A DNA stretch of 64,000 nucleotides. It comes from G965198795 sp965198795. Its GTDB lineage: Bacteria > Pseudomonadota > Alphaproteobacteria > Rhodospirillales > Casp-alpha2. A program made the position numbers and the translations under genes. The notes below the pieces were generated by a model. The model worked only from the letters and a program-made list of their open reading frames with translations. It made no database searches and was not told the DNA's origin. The stretch covers positions 2,542,001 through 2,606,000 of the forward strand of contig OZ240674.1 in NCBI GenBank assembly GCA_965198795.1, read 5' to 3'. Below are positions 8,870 to 16,666 of this stretch, one piece after another. How positions within the stretch are numbered: the stretch's first letter is position 1; every line of letters begins with the position of its first letter.

Positions 8870-9805
8870 TCAGTTTCCGAAGACATCGGGATACTCCGGC
8901 GCGACGCCATGCTTGACGGCCCAGAGATACCAATTGTCGACAACCGTGCCAGTTAACAGGATGCCAATGCCCCCGGTCAGCGTGCAGAGAACGGCGAACC
9001 ACCAGGCCCATCGGTGAATGGACTCCATGGTGGCGTTGAACCCCATGGTCCAGCGCCAAAACAGGCCGGCCCGTTCCGACGCTGTTCCGCGATCAACGAT
9101 CTGCTCGATCTCGCGATCTCCGCCAAACCGGCTGACGGCGAGAATTGTCGCTCCATGCATGGCGAACAACACGGCCGAACCGTAAAGGAACGCGATGGAA
9201 AGCATGTGAAACGGGTTGTAGAACAGGTTCCCGTAACGCAGGGAGAAGGCGGCTGTCCAGTCCAGGTGCGAGAAGATGCCGAACGGGGGCGCCTCGGCCC
9301 AGTTGCCCAGGATCAGCGGGCGGATGAATCCGAGAACGAGGTATAACCAGATCGCCGACGCGAACGCCCAGGCGACGTGGGTGCCCATGCCGAGTTCGAT
9401 CGCGCGGCGGTACATCCTGACCCACCACAGGAGTATGGAAAGCGTCAGGAAAAAGCCCGCCAGCACCCACCAACCCCCTTCCGACATGGGCGGAATGGAC
9501 ATGCCGTAGCTGGGTGCTGGAGGGTCGAGGGACAGCCAAAAGAGTTGGCGGACGAACTGGATGGGGTCCCAATTGACCGACGCCCACATGTTCAAGCCGA
9601 TGATCTCGAACGCGATGAAACCGAATATCAGCGACGCGACGCCCCACCAGCCGAGGTAGACGGGGCCGATCTGCGCGTTGCCGATCTTGCCCATCCAATA
9701 GCTGAACACAGGCGCGCCGGCCCGGTCCTCGACAGGAAGCGGCACGCCTTCCTCGGCCGGCCCGCGAACCTGGACTCGTGTGAAGATGTTCAGGTATTCC
9801 GTCAT
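8870..9805 (-). CDS. pufM: Photosynthetic reaction centre M subunit
   Basis: Five-helix inner-membrane subunit that with PufL binds the bacteriochlorophyll, bacteriopheophytin, quinone and iron cofactors. The 311 residues begin with the soluble NIFTRVQVRGP and continue with the conserved GNAQIGPVYLGWWG. Histidines for the chlorophylls and iron lie in FGIFSHLDW, YNPFHMLSI, FAMHGAT and ESIHRWAWW. The start at 9805 follows AAGGA by about 10 bases. It lies 18 bases downstream of an unusual small gene rather than directly after pufL. Confidence 0.97.
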   Translation of the reverse strand: MTEYLNIFTRVQVRGPAEEGVPLPVEDRAGAPVFSYWMGKIGNAQIGPVYLGWWGVASLIFGFIAFEIIGLNMWASVNWDPIQFVRQLFWLSLDPPAPSYGMSIPPMSEGGWWVLAGFFLTLSILLWWVRMYRRAIELGMGTHVAWAFASAIWLYLVLGFIRPLILGNWAEAPPFGIFSHLDWTAAFSLRYGNLFYNPFHMLSIAFLYGSAVLFAMHGATILAVSRFGGDREIEQIVDRGTASERAGLFWRWTMGFNATMESIHRWAWWFAVLCTLTGGIGILLTGTVVDNWYLWAVKHGVAPEYPDVFGN

Positions 9806-9823
9806 CGCCCGTGTTCCTTGTTC

Positions 9824-9970
9824 TTATCGCCAGGCTGGCGGATTGAGCCAGCGGACACCGACGCGAATCAGCCAGCGGTCAAGGGTTCGTCCAAACCAGG
9901 ACCCGGCGGTGACGGACGACTTGGAACTGCCGGGTTTCATATCCGAGAGCGCGATTTTAACGTCATACAT
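9824..9970 (-). CDS. Small 48-residue protein encoded between pufL and pufM
   Basis: The 178 bases between pufL and pufM, which usually touch or overlap, hold an intact ATG-to-TAA frame. The start is 15 bases after the pufL stop and the stop is 18 bases before pufM. It is preceded by AAAGGAACACC, almost the same ribosome binding sequence as pufM's AAGGAACACG, so it should be translated. The product starts MYDVKIALSDMKPG and ends with a tryptophan/arginine-rich stretch (WFGRTLDRWLIRVGVRWL, then NPPAW), net basic and potentially an amphipathic interfacial helix rather than a membrane span. I recognise no family: it is not PufX, PufQ or an antenna peptide. A role in core-complex assembly is inference from position only. 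Confidence 0.72.
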   Translation of the reverse strand: MYDVKIALSDMKPGSSKSSVTAGSWFGRTLDRWLIRVGVRWLNPPAWR

Positions 9971-9985
9971 CGTGGTGTTCCTTTC

Positions 9986-10807
9986 TCACCAGACCGGAAG
10001 ATCAAGCCACCAATCCCACCATTCCGGCCAACCGGCGGTCCAGAACGGGCCGCTGATCAAAATGCAGACAGCGCTCCAGAACGACGCGGAAACCGCGAGG
10101 AAAACACCAAGGCGGTGGATGCCCAAGGTGCCGATGGAATAGCCGACGGCGTCGCGGAAGTAGGTGTCTTCATATTCCGCCGTTTTGACGGTTCCACCCG
10201 GTTGCGGGTTGGTCGATGACAGGATCAAGGATCCATGCAGCGCCAGCGCCAAGCAATTCGTGAAGAAGAACGTGATGGCGATCATGTGGGCCGGGTTGTA
10301 GTGGAAGTGGAGAAATTGGTAACCGACGTTGGACACCCAATCCAAATGGCTGATTATGCCGTAGGGAAATCCGTGCCCCCACGCCCCCAAAAGGACTGGG
10401 CGGATGATGACGAGGGTGACGTAGGCGAGAATGGCGAAACCGAAGGCGAAGGGAATATGCAGGCCCATGCCCAGCTTTCGCGCGATTTCCGCCTGCCGGA
10501 GCGCCCAGCAAAAAAAGGCGCCAGTCGCGCAGACCGTGATAATCTGCCACAAACCGCCCTCTTTTAACGGCGCCAGCGCCAGGCCGTACTCCAAATCCGG
10601 CGGCGCGATGTTGATCTTCCATGGATTCCATGTCGGCCCGATGGCGGCGCCGTAGAAGATCAACGCCGTTCCCAACACGCTGAAAAAGATGACGCCGACG
10701 CCGAAAAAGCCGACGTAAAAGGGACCGACCCAGAAATCGAACAGGTCGCCGCCAATCAGCGTCCCTCCGCGGACCCGGTATTTTCTCTCGAAACTCAGCA
10801 TCGCCAT
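9986..10807 (-). CDS. pufL: Photosynthetic reaction centre L subunit
   Basis: Partner of PufM in the reaction-centre core. The 273-residue protein opens MAMLSFERKYRVRGGTLIG and has FDFWVGPFYVGFFGV, followed by five membrane segments; cofactor histidines are in YGIISHLDW, YNPAHMIAI, LALHGSL and GIHRLGVF. ATG at 10807 matches the family start; an in-frame ATG three codons upstream is less likely. It follows pufA after a 112-base gap containing a GC-rich hairpin, which commonly separates the abundant pufBA message from pufLM. Confidence 0.97.
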   Translation of the reverse strand: MAMLSFERKYRVRGGTLIGGDLFDFWVGPFYVGFFGVGVIFFSVLGTALIFYGAAIGPTWNPWKINIAPPDLEYGLALAPLKEGGLWQIITVCATGAFFCWALRQAEIARKLGMGLHIPFAFGFAILAYVTLVIIRPVLLGAWGHGFPYGIISHLDWVSNVGYQFLHFHYNPAHMIAITFFFTNCLALALHGSLILSSTNPQPGGTVKTAEYEDTYFRDAVGYSIGTLGIHRLGVFLAVSASFWSAVCILISGPFWTAGWPEWWDWWLDLPVW

Positions 10808-10876
10808 GGCTGTCATTCCACTTTTTGTTCCGCGTCTTCGCGCGGAGGCATGAAATTGCCGGTGACAACGGACCTC

Positions 10877-10895
10877 CCCTGGCCCTGGGCCAGGG
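10877..10895 (-). terminator. Intercistronic hairpin between pufA and pufL
   Basis: CCCTGGCCC and GGGCCAGGG face each other around a single base, giving a very GC-rich stem of 7-9 pairs. There is no U-run. In other purple bacteria a hairpin at this place protects the pufBA segment from 3' decay and sets the antenna to reaction-centre ratio; the same role is inferred here. Confidence 0.75.
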
Positions 10896-10919
10896 AAAGT
10901 CCGCCGTCGTTTGCCGGGA

Positions 10920-11105
10920 TCATCCGGTCATGAGCGTGACCGGATGAACCGCGCTGTCGGCTTTCTGCGCCGAATGCCCTTCCAACCAGTTGTACCGGTC
11001 GGCCGAAAGCAGGATGAAGTGAATCAACAGCGCGAGAACCAGGAGAAAGGTGAACATCGCCACGAGTGTTCTCCTGGGGTCGAAGACCATCCAAAGTTTC
11101 CACAT
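10920..11105 (-). CDS. pufA: Light-harvesting 1 (core antenna) alpha polypeptide
   Basis: A 61-residue single-span antenna peptide starting MWKLWMVFDPRRTLVAMF, the classic LH1 alpha N-terminus. The bacteriochlorophyll-ligating histidine is in LALLIHFILLS, and RYNWLEG follows the span. A short polar tail follows. It lies 11 bases after pufB and is translated with it. Confidence 0.97.
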   Translation of the reverse strand: MWKLWMVFDPRRTLVAMFTFLLVLALLIHFILLSADRYNWLEGHSAQKADSAVHPVTLMTG

Positions 11106-11116
11106 CGTCTCACCTC

Positions 11117-11326
11117 CTACGCTATCTTGGAAAAGAAGTGATTGAGAGCAACTTTGCCGCCTTCGACGGAATCGAGGAGGTAGGCATACCCCTCAGGCCC
11201 TGGAATCCAGGGGCGCCACTGCCACACCAGAATATGCGCGACGATTGCGACGACTGTGAAAATGATGAAGCTTGTGATGAAAATTCCGTGGAATTCTCTG
11301 GCTTCACCTTCGCTAAGTCCTGACAT
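11117..11326 (-). CDS. pufB: Light-harvesting 1 (core antenna) beta polypeptide with long C-terminal extension
   Basis: The product pairs with PufA in the LH1 ring. The conserved parts are the polar N-terminus GLSEGEAREFHG (first histidine), the span with VAIVAHILVW (ligand histidine) and QWRPW. LH1 beta chains normally stop within a few residues of that point; this one continues with IPGPEGYAYLLDSVEG and about ten more residues to 69 in all. ATG at 11326 is chosen because a perfect GGAGGT precedes it by a few bases; an ATG at 11344 lies upstream of that site. A two-hairpin leader precedes the gene. Confidence 0.94.
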   Translation of the reverse strand: MSGLSEGEAREFHGIFITSFIIFTVVAIVAHILVWQWRPWIPGPEGYAYLLDSVEGGKVALNHFFSKIA

Positions 11327-11378
11327 AGTACCTCCTATCGCCATCAGGCCCCGATGGACCCGCCGGCCGTCAGGTCAC

Positions 11379-11426
11379 GACCCGGAATCCGGGTCGCTGT
11401 GGATGGTCCGGCAACATTGCCGGACC
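11379..11426 (-). promoter_or_regulatory. Two hairpins in the pufB leader
   Basis: GACCCGGAATCCGGGTC (11379-11395) and GGTCCGGCAACATTGCCGGACC-type palindrome (11405-11426, ten-pair stem with a two-base loop) lie between the bchZ stop and pufB. They may be 5' stabilisers of the puf message or processing sites. No pufQ gene is present in this 195-base gap and no TGT-N12-ACA motif was found. Confidence 0.6.
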
Positions 11427-11521
11427 GTTCTTCCGGAAACCCCGCGGGGCCGCCGAAACTGTTTGCGCGGTATTCGCCGATGCGCCGCGAGTCAGGGGTG
11501 TATGCGTGAAGACGGCGGCAA

Positions 11522-12991
11522 TCATGCGGCCTTGCCCTCCCGCACAGCGATGAGCGCCGCGTCCAGCAGCGCCTTGGTGACCCGCGCCTCGCCAGCCAGA
11601 CGGGCCTGACGCTCGGCGTGGTCGCGGACCCGCTTGGCGGCGGAAATGCGGACGAGGAAGGGTTGCTGCTCGACGAAGGCGTTAAGCGCGGCCTCCGCGT
11701 CCGGCTCCCATGGCCGTTGTTCCGACGTTTCCGCCCTGGCCAGCGTCTGGTCGATCCGATCCAGGTCGGTTGAAAGCGGCAGGATGCGGTAAAGCGCGTC
11801 GAACAAAGCGTTGCAGTATTCCTGGACGATGTAGGTGGCGCCGGCGAAACCCATGAAGGGCGTGCCCGTGGCGCGGCGGACAATGGCGCCGGGGAACGAG
11901 GCGGCGATGTATTGGGCGCGGCATCCGACCTCGTCCATGTACATGCGTTCGTTGAACGAGCCGTAGAGAACCAGGGGCGCTTTGTCTCGGATAAGGTCGC
12001 GAACCTCGTCGTTCCGGGTTTTTTCGCCGGGCTTGCGGGCGACGGCGAAAGTGCAGGGCACGCCCATTTCGGTTTCCAGGAATTGCCGCATTCCGCGGGT
12101 GTAGGTGTCGTTGGCGACGATGGCGAAGGAGCCTGTCGCGAAGAAATCCTGGGTCACCGAACGCCACAGGTCCCAGACGGGTTTGATGGTCGTTTCCTTT
12201 TCCCGCGCGATGAACGGCTGAGGATCAACGCCAGTCAACTCACCCAGCGTCTCAAGGAAATTGGCGGTCGCGAACAGACCGATGGGCGCTTGCAGATAGG
12301 GGACGTCCAGGTCTTCGCATAAAAGCCGTCCGAACTCCCGGTACAGACAGACATTGACATCCGCTTCAGCCAGCTTCGGTATATCCTTGACGTCGGCGCC
12401 CAGCGGGAAGACCATGTTGACTTCTAGGCCCATCCCCTCGACAAGGCGGCGGATTTCGTGAAGATCCGACGGCATGTTGAAGGCGCCGTAGATGGGGCCG
12501 ATGATATTGACCTTGGGCGCCTGGTCCGGTTTACGGTTTTCACGTTTCTTGACGTGGGATTTGGCCTTTTTCTTGCCGAATTCCTCCCACATCCAGTAGA
12601 TCGCCCGGTCGGCGCTTTGCCACTGATCCTCGTCTATGGTCCGGGGCAGGAAGCGCTTCATGCCGGTTTCCGCCGCCGTCACCCCGCCGCCAATCATCTC
12701 GGCGATGGAACCGGTCACGACGATACCCGGCTGGCTGGTGTCCTGGGTGTCGTTGGCGCGGCTTAGGGCTTTCTCCGTGCCGTTCATGGAAAGCTCTTCC
12801 TCGGCGAGGCCCGTCACCGTGACCGGCAGTTCGTGGGGCGGCAGCGCGTCCGTGTAGTGGAGCACAGCCGTCACCGGCAGGTTCTCGCATCCAACCGGAC
12901 CATCAATGATGACCCTGAGCCCATTAACGGCGGAAAACGCGTACACCGCCCCCCAGTAGCCGCCGGCGCGATCATGGTCCATCACCAACAT
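11522..12991 (-). CDS. bchZ: Chlorophyllide a reductase subunit Z
   Basis: With BchY and the iron protein BchX it reduces ring B of chlorophyllide a, the step that makes the bacteriochlorin. The 489-residue protein has the nitrogenase-like start DHDRAGGYWGAVYAFSAVNG and IDGPVGCENLPVT with a cluster-ligating cysteine (residue 35), and ends with the helical PCP-red type domain (PFLVRISAAKRVRD). It starts 3 bases after bchY stops, so the two are translationally linked. Confidence 0.97.
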   Translation of the reverse strand: MLVMDHDRAGGYWGAVYAFSAVNGLRVIIDGPVGCENLPVTAVLHYTDALPPHELPVTVTGLAEEELSMNGTEKALSRANDTQDTSQPGIVVTGSIAEMIGGGVTAAETGMKRFLPRTIDEDQWQSADRAIYWMWEEFGKKKAKSHVKKRENRKPDQAPKVNIIGPIYGAFNMPSDLHEIRRLVEGMGLEVNMVFPLGADVKDIPKLAEADVNVCLYREFGRLLCEDLDVPYLQAPIGLFATANFLETLGELTGVDPQPFIAREKETTIKPVWDLWRSVTQDFFATGSFAIVANDTYTRGMRQFLETEMGVPCTFAVARKPGEKTRNDEVRDLIRDKAPLVLYGSFNERMYMDEVGCRAQYIAASFPGAIVRRATGTPFMGFAGATYIVQEYCNALFDALYRILPLSTDLDRIDQTLARAETSEQRPWEPDAEAALNAFVEQQPFLVRISAAKRVRDHAERQARLAGEARVTKALLDAALIAVREGKAA

Positions 12992-12994
12992 CGC

Positions 12995-14587
12995 TCACCT
13001 CCCCACCGCCATGGCCAGGGTGTCTTCCTTGCCTTCGGCCTTGCCGGCGATGCTTTTTCTGCTCGATTTCCCCGCCTTCGCCGGTTCGGATTCCTTGATG
13101 GCCTCTATTGGCGGCGGCGTGTCCTTGGTTTTGACGGCGCGCGCTTTCGACCAGCCATACCCGGCCGTGTCGCCGGTCCCGACCCCGCCGAAGAAGGTCA
13201 ACATACGGGAGAACCGCTCGCCGCCCTCGGTCTGGGCGCGGACGATGCCCGCCATGGACGCGGCTCCCGCCGGTCCGAACAGCGGTCGGGCGGAAACCAT
13301 GTTTGTGAAATAGACGGCCGGAATTCCCGCTTCCTTGGCGGCCTGGACCAGCGGCGTCGTGCCGAGCGCCAAGTCGGGTTTGACGTCCTTCATGGCCGCC
13401 ATGTCCTGCTCAAGAGACGCCCGGTACTGGACATGCGCGCCGTTGGCTTCCAGCCACTCGCGATCCGGATCGCTCCATTCCGTGCGCGGACAAGCGGTGC
13501 CGACATAGGGAACGCGCGCGCCCGCCTCGACGAGCAGGCGGGCGACCAGAAGTTCCGAGCCTTCGTAACCCGAAACAGTCACAGTGGCGCCGATCTTGTT
13601 CTCGGAAAGGGCGCCCGTGATGGCGTTGGCGGCGTTGGCGCGGGCGGTCGCGACCCGCCTGTCCGATACATTCGCCGCTTTGCCAATGGCGTCCAGCCAC
13701 GCCATGGTTCCCTCCACGCCGACGGGGCCGGAACCGACCACTGGCCGGCCCGCGTTCCGGAACTCTCTGACGCTCGCCGTGTAGAACGGATGCACGGCGG
13801 CGGCGGCGGCGCAGTCGAGCGCGGCGTACTGATCGCGCCATTCCCGGCACGGAACCTGCGGCCCCACGCCAAGGCCCATAGGCTTCAGCATCGCTCCCAC
13901 CCCGACCGGATCGGCGGGAAACATTTCACCGATGATGGTGATCGTTGGCATGTCCGTCTCAAGCGCGCGGGGCCGCGGCACGGGGCCCGCTTCGGCTTCT
14001 CCGCGCGCCCGCTTCAGCATGGCTCCGGCGAGTACGTCCTTGGCTTCCGCGTGAGTGGGCACACCGAAGCCGGGCACGTTGATGCCGATGATGCGCACGC
14101 CGTTGATCTGTTCCGGCAGGCGGTCCAGGGGAATTCCCGACGCCGTCGGCACACACAAGTTCGTGACCACGACCGCGTCATAGTCTTTCGGGTCGGCCAT
14201 CTTCCGGGCCGCCTCGCGGATGTCCTCGTAAAGCTTGCCGGTCACGAGGGTTTCCGAGTTGAACGGCACGTAGCCCACGGATCGCTTGGCGCCATAGAAA
14301 TGTGACGTGAAGGTCAGGCCATAGACGCAGCAGGCCGAGCCCGAGAGGATCGTCGCCGTTCTGCGCATGCGCAACCCGACGCGGAGCGAGCCAAAGGCCG
14401 GGCACATGGATTGCGGCTGGTCATGCGGTCCCTTTGGATAATCGCGATCATAACGCGCCTTCAGTTCCGCGTTGCCGGCTGTTTCCGCGACCGCGCGCAT
14501 AGTGTCCCGGCCGCCGTGACAGCCGCCCCCGGTATGTCCATCAACCGGTTTGGCGGCCATTTGTTCGTCGTGTTTCGATCTGTTCAT
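12995..14587 (-). CDS. bchY: Chlorophyllide a reductase subunit Y
   Basis: Second catalytic subunit of chlorophyllide a reductase, sharing an iron-sulphur cluster with BchZ. Cysteines are seen in SMCPAFGSLR (near residue 61) and SGSACCVYG (near 84), followed by VVVTNLCVPTASG. It is 530 residues; the last 45 or so form a lysine-rich, low-complexity tail (ESEPAKAGKSSRKS) beyond the conserved GYGWSKAR. It starts 9 bases after bchX within the bchCXYZ operon. Confidence 0.96.
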   Translation of the reverse strand: MNRSKHDEQMAAKPVDGHTGGGCHGGRDTMRAVAETAGNAELKARYDRDYPKGPHDQPQSMCPAFGSLRVGLRMRRTATILSGSACCVYGLTFTSHFYGAKRSVGYVPFNSETLVTGKLYEDIREAARKMADPKDYDAVVVTNLCVPTASGIPLDRLPEQINGVRIIGINVPGFGVPTHAEAKDVLAGAMLKRARGEAEAGPVPRPRALETDMPTITIIGEMFPADPVGVGAMLKPMGLGVGPQVPCREWRDQYAALDCAAAAAVHPFYTASVREFRNAGRPVVGSGPVGVEGTMAWLDAIGKAANVSDRRVATARANAANAITGALSENKIGATVTVSGYEGSELLVARLLVEAGARVPYVGTACPRTEWSDPDREWLEANGAHVQYRASLEQDMAAMKDVKPDLALGTTPLVQAAKEAGIPAVYFTNMVSARPLFGPAGAASMAGIVRAQTEGGERFSRMLTFFGGVGTGDTAGYGWSKARAVKTKDTPPPIEAIKESEPAKAGKSSRKSIAGKAEGKEDTLAMAVGR

Positions 14588-14596
14588 GAGGTTTCG

Positions 14597-15619
14597 TCAC
14601 ACACCTTCGTAAATGACTTCCAAGGATGGCTTTTCGAGTATTGAGGGCTCGCACATATCCTCAATGGTCGCCGGTTCTAAGGCCACGTTTCCGCCCACGT
14701 CCTCACTTTTGAACAAGCCCAGCAAGCCGTCATGACTCAGGGGCGTCGGCTGAAGCGGCGGCGCCGAGGCGGCGGCGGCGCCCAATTTCTCGAACAGGGG
14801 ACCCCATTGTCCGTCGGGCCGGCCGATGATTTCGTAGCTGGCGGACTTGCGGCGGATATCCTCGTCCGCCGGAATGGCCGCAAGCACGGGAACGCCAACG
14901 GCGTCGGCGAAGGCATGGGCCTCGCCCGTGCCGTCGTCCTTGTTGACGACCATCCCCGCGACGCCCACGTTGCCGCCCATGCCGCGGAAATAATCGACCG
15001 CCGAGCAGACGTTGTTGGCGACATAAAGGGATTGTAAATCGTTCGAGCCGACGACAATGACCTTCTGGCACATGTCCCGGGCGATCGGCAGACCGAACCC
15101 GCCGCAAACCACATCGCCCAGGAAATCGAGCAGAACGTAATCAAAGTCCCAGTCGTGGAAACCGAGGCTCTCCAGAAGCTCGAATCCGTGAATGATGCCA
15201 CGACCGCCGCAACCCCGGCCGACTTCCGGTCCACCCAGTTCCATGGCGAAGACGCCGTCGCGTTTGAAACAAACGTCGCCGATAGAGACTTTTTCTCCCG
15301 CCAGTTTCTTCTCCGACGAGGTTTCGATGATCGTTGGGCAGGAACGACCGTGAAATAATAGCGAGGTCGTGTCGCTTTTCGGATCGCAACCGATCAACAG
15401 GACCTTCTTGCCTTGCTGGGCCATCATGTAGGACAGATTGGCGAGCGTGAAGCTTTTGCCGATCCCGCCCTTTCCATAGATGGCGATGACTTCCGTATCC
15501 TTGGTTGCGGGCGATTCCGAGATGGGCTCGGGCGCCTCCCGCGCCTCCTTTCGGACATTGTCGCGGACCTCCGAGAGGGCGTCGGGTTTATCGGCCTTGG
15601 CGGTTGCGATCTTGTTCAT
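14597..15619 (-). CDS. bchX: Chlorophyllide a reductase iron protein (subunit X)
   Basis: NifH-like ATPase that passes electrons to BchYZ. The P-loop is IYGKGGIGKSFTLANL (near residue 50), followed by LIGCDPKSDTT; the [4Fe-4S] cysteines lie in GGPEVGRGCGGRG and DVVCGGFG. The 340-residue form starts at ATG 15619, whose ATGA overlaps the bchC stop by four bases. A longer frame to 15655 has no support. Confidence 0.97.
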   Translation of the reverse strand: MNKIATAKADKPDALSEVRDNVRKEAREAPEPISESPATKDTEVIAIYGKGGIGKSFTLANLSYMMAQQGKKVLLIGCDPKSDTTSLLFHGRSCPTIIETSSEKKLAGEKVSIGDVCFKRDGVFAMELGGPEVGRGCGGRGIIHGFELLESLGFHDWDFDYVLLDFLGDVVCGGFGLPIARDMCQKVIVVGSNDLQSLYVANNVCSAVDYFRGMGGNVGVAGMVVNKDDGTGEAHAFADAVGVPVLAAIPADEDIRRKSASYEIIGRPDGQWGPLFEKLGAAAASAPPLQPTPLSHDGLLGLFKSEDVGGNVALEPATIEDMCEPSILEKPSLEVIYEGV

Positions 15620-16563
15620 GACATCTCCCTCCAATCGAGGATCATTTTCGTGCATGTGGGTTCGTTGAACGCGGTGTCGTACGCCTGATCAGCTTGTTGC
15701 GGAGACAGCCGGTGAGTGATTAGTCCCTCAAGGGAGAGCTGGCCTGTTTCCACCAGATCGACAACCGCGGCCAGATCATCCGGTTTCCACTGCGCGGCGA
15801 CGCGAAAACGGGCCTCCTTCATGAACGCCGGCGGAAACGCGAAGGAAAGGCGCCCAGCGTAAAAGCCGGCGAGAACGATTTCTCCGCCCGGCGCCAACCT
15901 TGAAATTAACTTATCCAGCAGCCTGGAATCGCCGCTTACGTCAAAAATCGCCTGGTAGTCCCGCCGGTCATCGCCGTCTGGATGAACGGCCTCGTAGCCG
16001 TCAGCGCCACCGCGCCTGTTCGGATCAATTTCCCACACGACCGGCGGCGGGCCGCCGGCGGCAAGGGTAAGCCGCGCCAAGAGACGCCCCAGAACGCCGT
16101 GACCGACGATCAGGTCCGGGAACCGGCATGGGCCGCCGGCAAGGGCGTGCCGCGCGGTCGCCGCCAGCGCGATCAGCGTACCGCGATCCCCCCAAGCCGA
16201 ATCAATCGGGACAACGCTCGCCGCGGGGACGACGACCCGCGACGCCTGCCCGCCGAATAGCCCCTTGACCTCGCCGTAACAGCGCGCGCCGGGAACAAAG
16301 ACGGTTTGGCCCACCATCTTCTGGTTTTCCGGCGAAGCCGCCTCGACGACTCGCCCGACCGACTCGTATCCCGGCACCAATGGATATCCCATGCCTGGAA
16401 AAGCCGGCATCGCGCCGTTCCATAACAGTCGTTCGGTTCCGGTGCTGACGCCGCTGAAATCGATCCGCACAACCACGTCGTCAGGCGCCGGCGTGGCGAT
16501 CTCCAGGCTTTGGAGCGCTAGGCGTTTCGGTTCTTCGATGACTATGGCTTGAGTGGTGCTCAT
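15616..16563 (-). CDS. bchC: Bacteriochlorophyllide a dehydrogenase
   Basis: Oxidises the 3-hydroxyethyl group of 3-hydroxyethyl-bacteriochlorophyllide a to acetyl, a late pigment step. The 315-residue protein is a medium-chain dehydrogenase relative: FSGVSTGTERLLWNG near residue 35, GYESVGRVVEA near 65, and GHGVLGRLLARL (nucleotide fold) near 145. It is the first gene of bchCXYZ, with a pair of CrtJ/PpsR-type sites directly upstream. Confidence 0.96.
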   Translation of the reverse strand: MSTTQAIVIEEPKRLALQSLEIATPAPDDVVVRIDFSGVSTGTERLLWNGAMPAFPGMGYPLVPGYESVGRVVEAASPENQKMVGQTVFVPGARCYGEVKGLFGGQASRVVVPAASVVPIDSAWGDRGTLIALAATARHALAGGPCRFPDLIVGHGVLGRLLARLTLAAGGPPPVVWEIDPNRRGGADGYEAVHPDGDDRRDYQAIFDVSGDSRLLDKLISRLAPGGEIVLAGFYAGRLSFAFPPAFMKEARFRVAAQWKPDDLAAVVDLVETGQLSLEGLITHRLSPQQADQAYDTAFNEPTCTKMILDWREMS

Positions 16564-16616
16564 GAGTCCGCCGGTACCCCGCCAACTCCCTGAATTCCAG
16601 CGTTTCAGTTGTTAAG

Positions 16617-16660
16617 TGTCATTTTAAGTTGACGCTTAATTATGTCAAGCTAATAGAACA
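16617..16660 (-). promoter_or_regulatory. Tandem CrtJ/PpsR-type operator upstream of bchC
   Basis: TGT-N12-ACG at 16617-16634 and a perfect TGT-N12-ACA at 16643-16660 are separated by exactly 8 bp, the arrangement that lets CrtJ/PpsR bind cooperatively and repress pigment genes under oxygen. They fill the 103-base gap between crtF and bchC, so bchCXYZ-puf should have its own oxygen-controlled promoter in addition to read-through from crtEF. Confidence 0.8.
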
Positions 16661-16666
16661 TACCGG

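Noticed and set aside
9824..9970. Small ORF between pufL and pufM as PufX or an antenna peptide
   Set aside because: No hydrophobic span of about 20 residues and no chlorophyll-ligating histidine; the sequence does not resemble PufX.
12833..14305. 490-codon open frame on the plus strand opposite bchZ/bchY
   Set aside because: It is antisense to two clearly conserved genes, shows no family motif and is of a kind common in GC-rich coding DNA.
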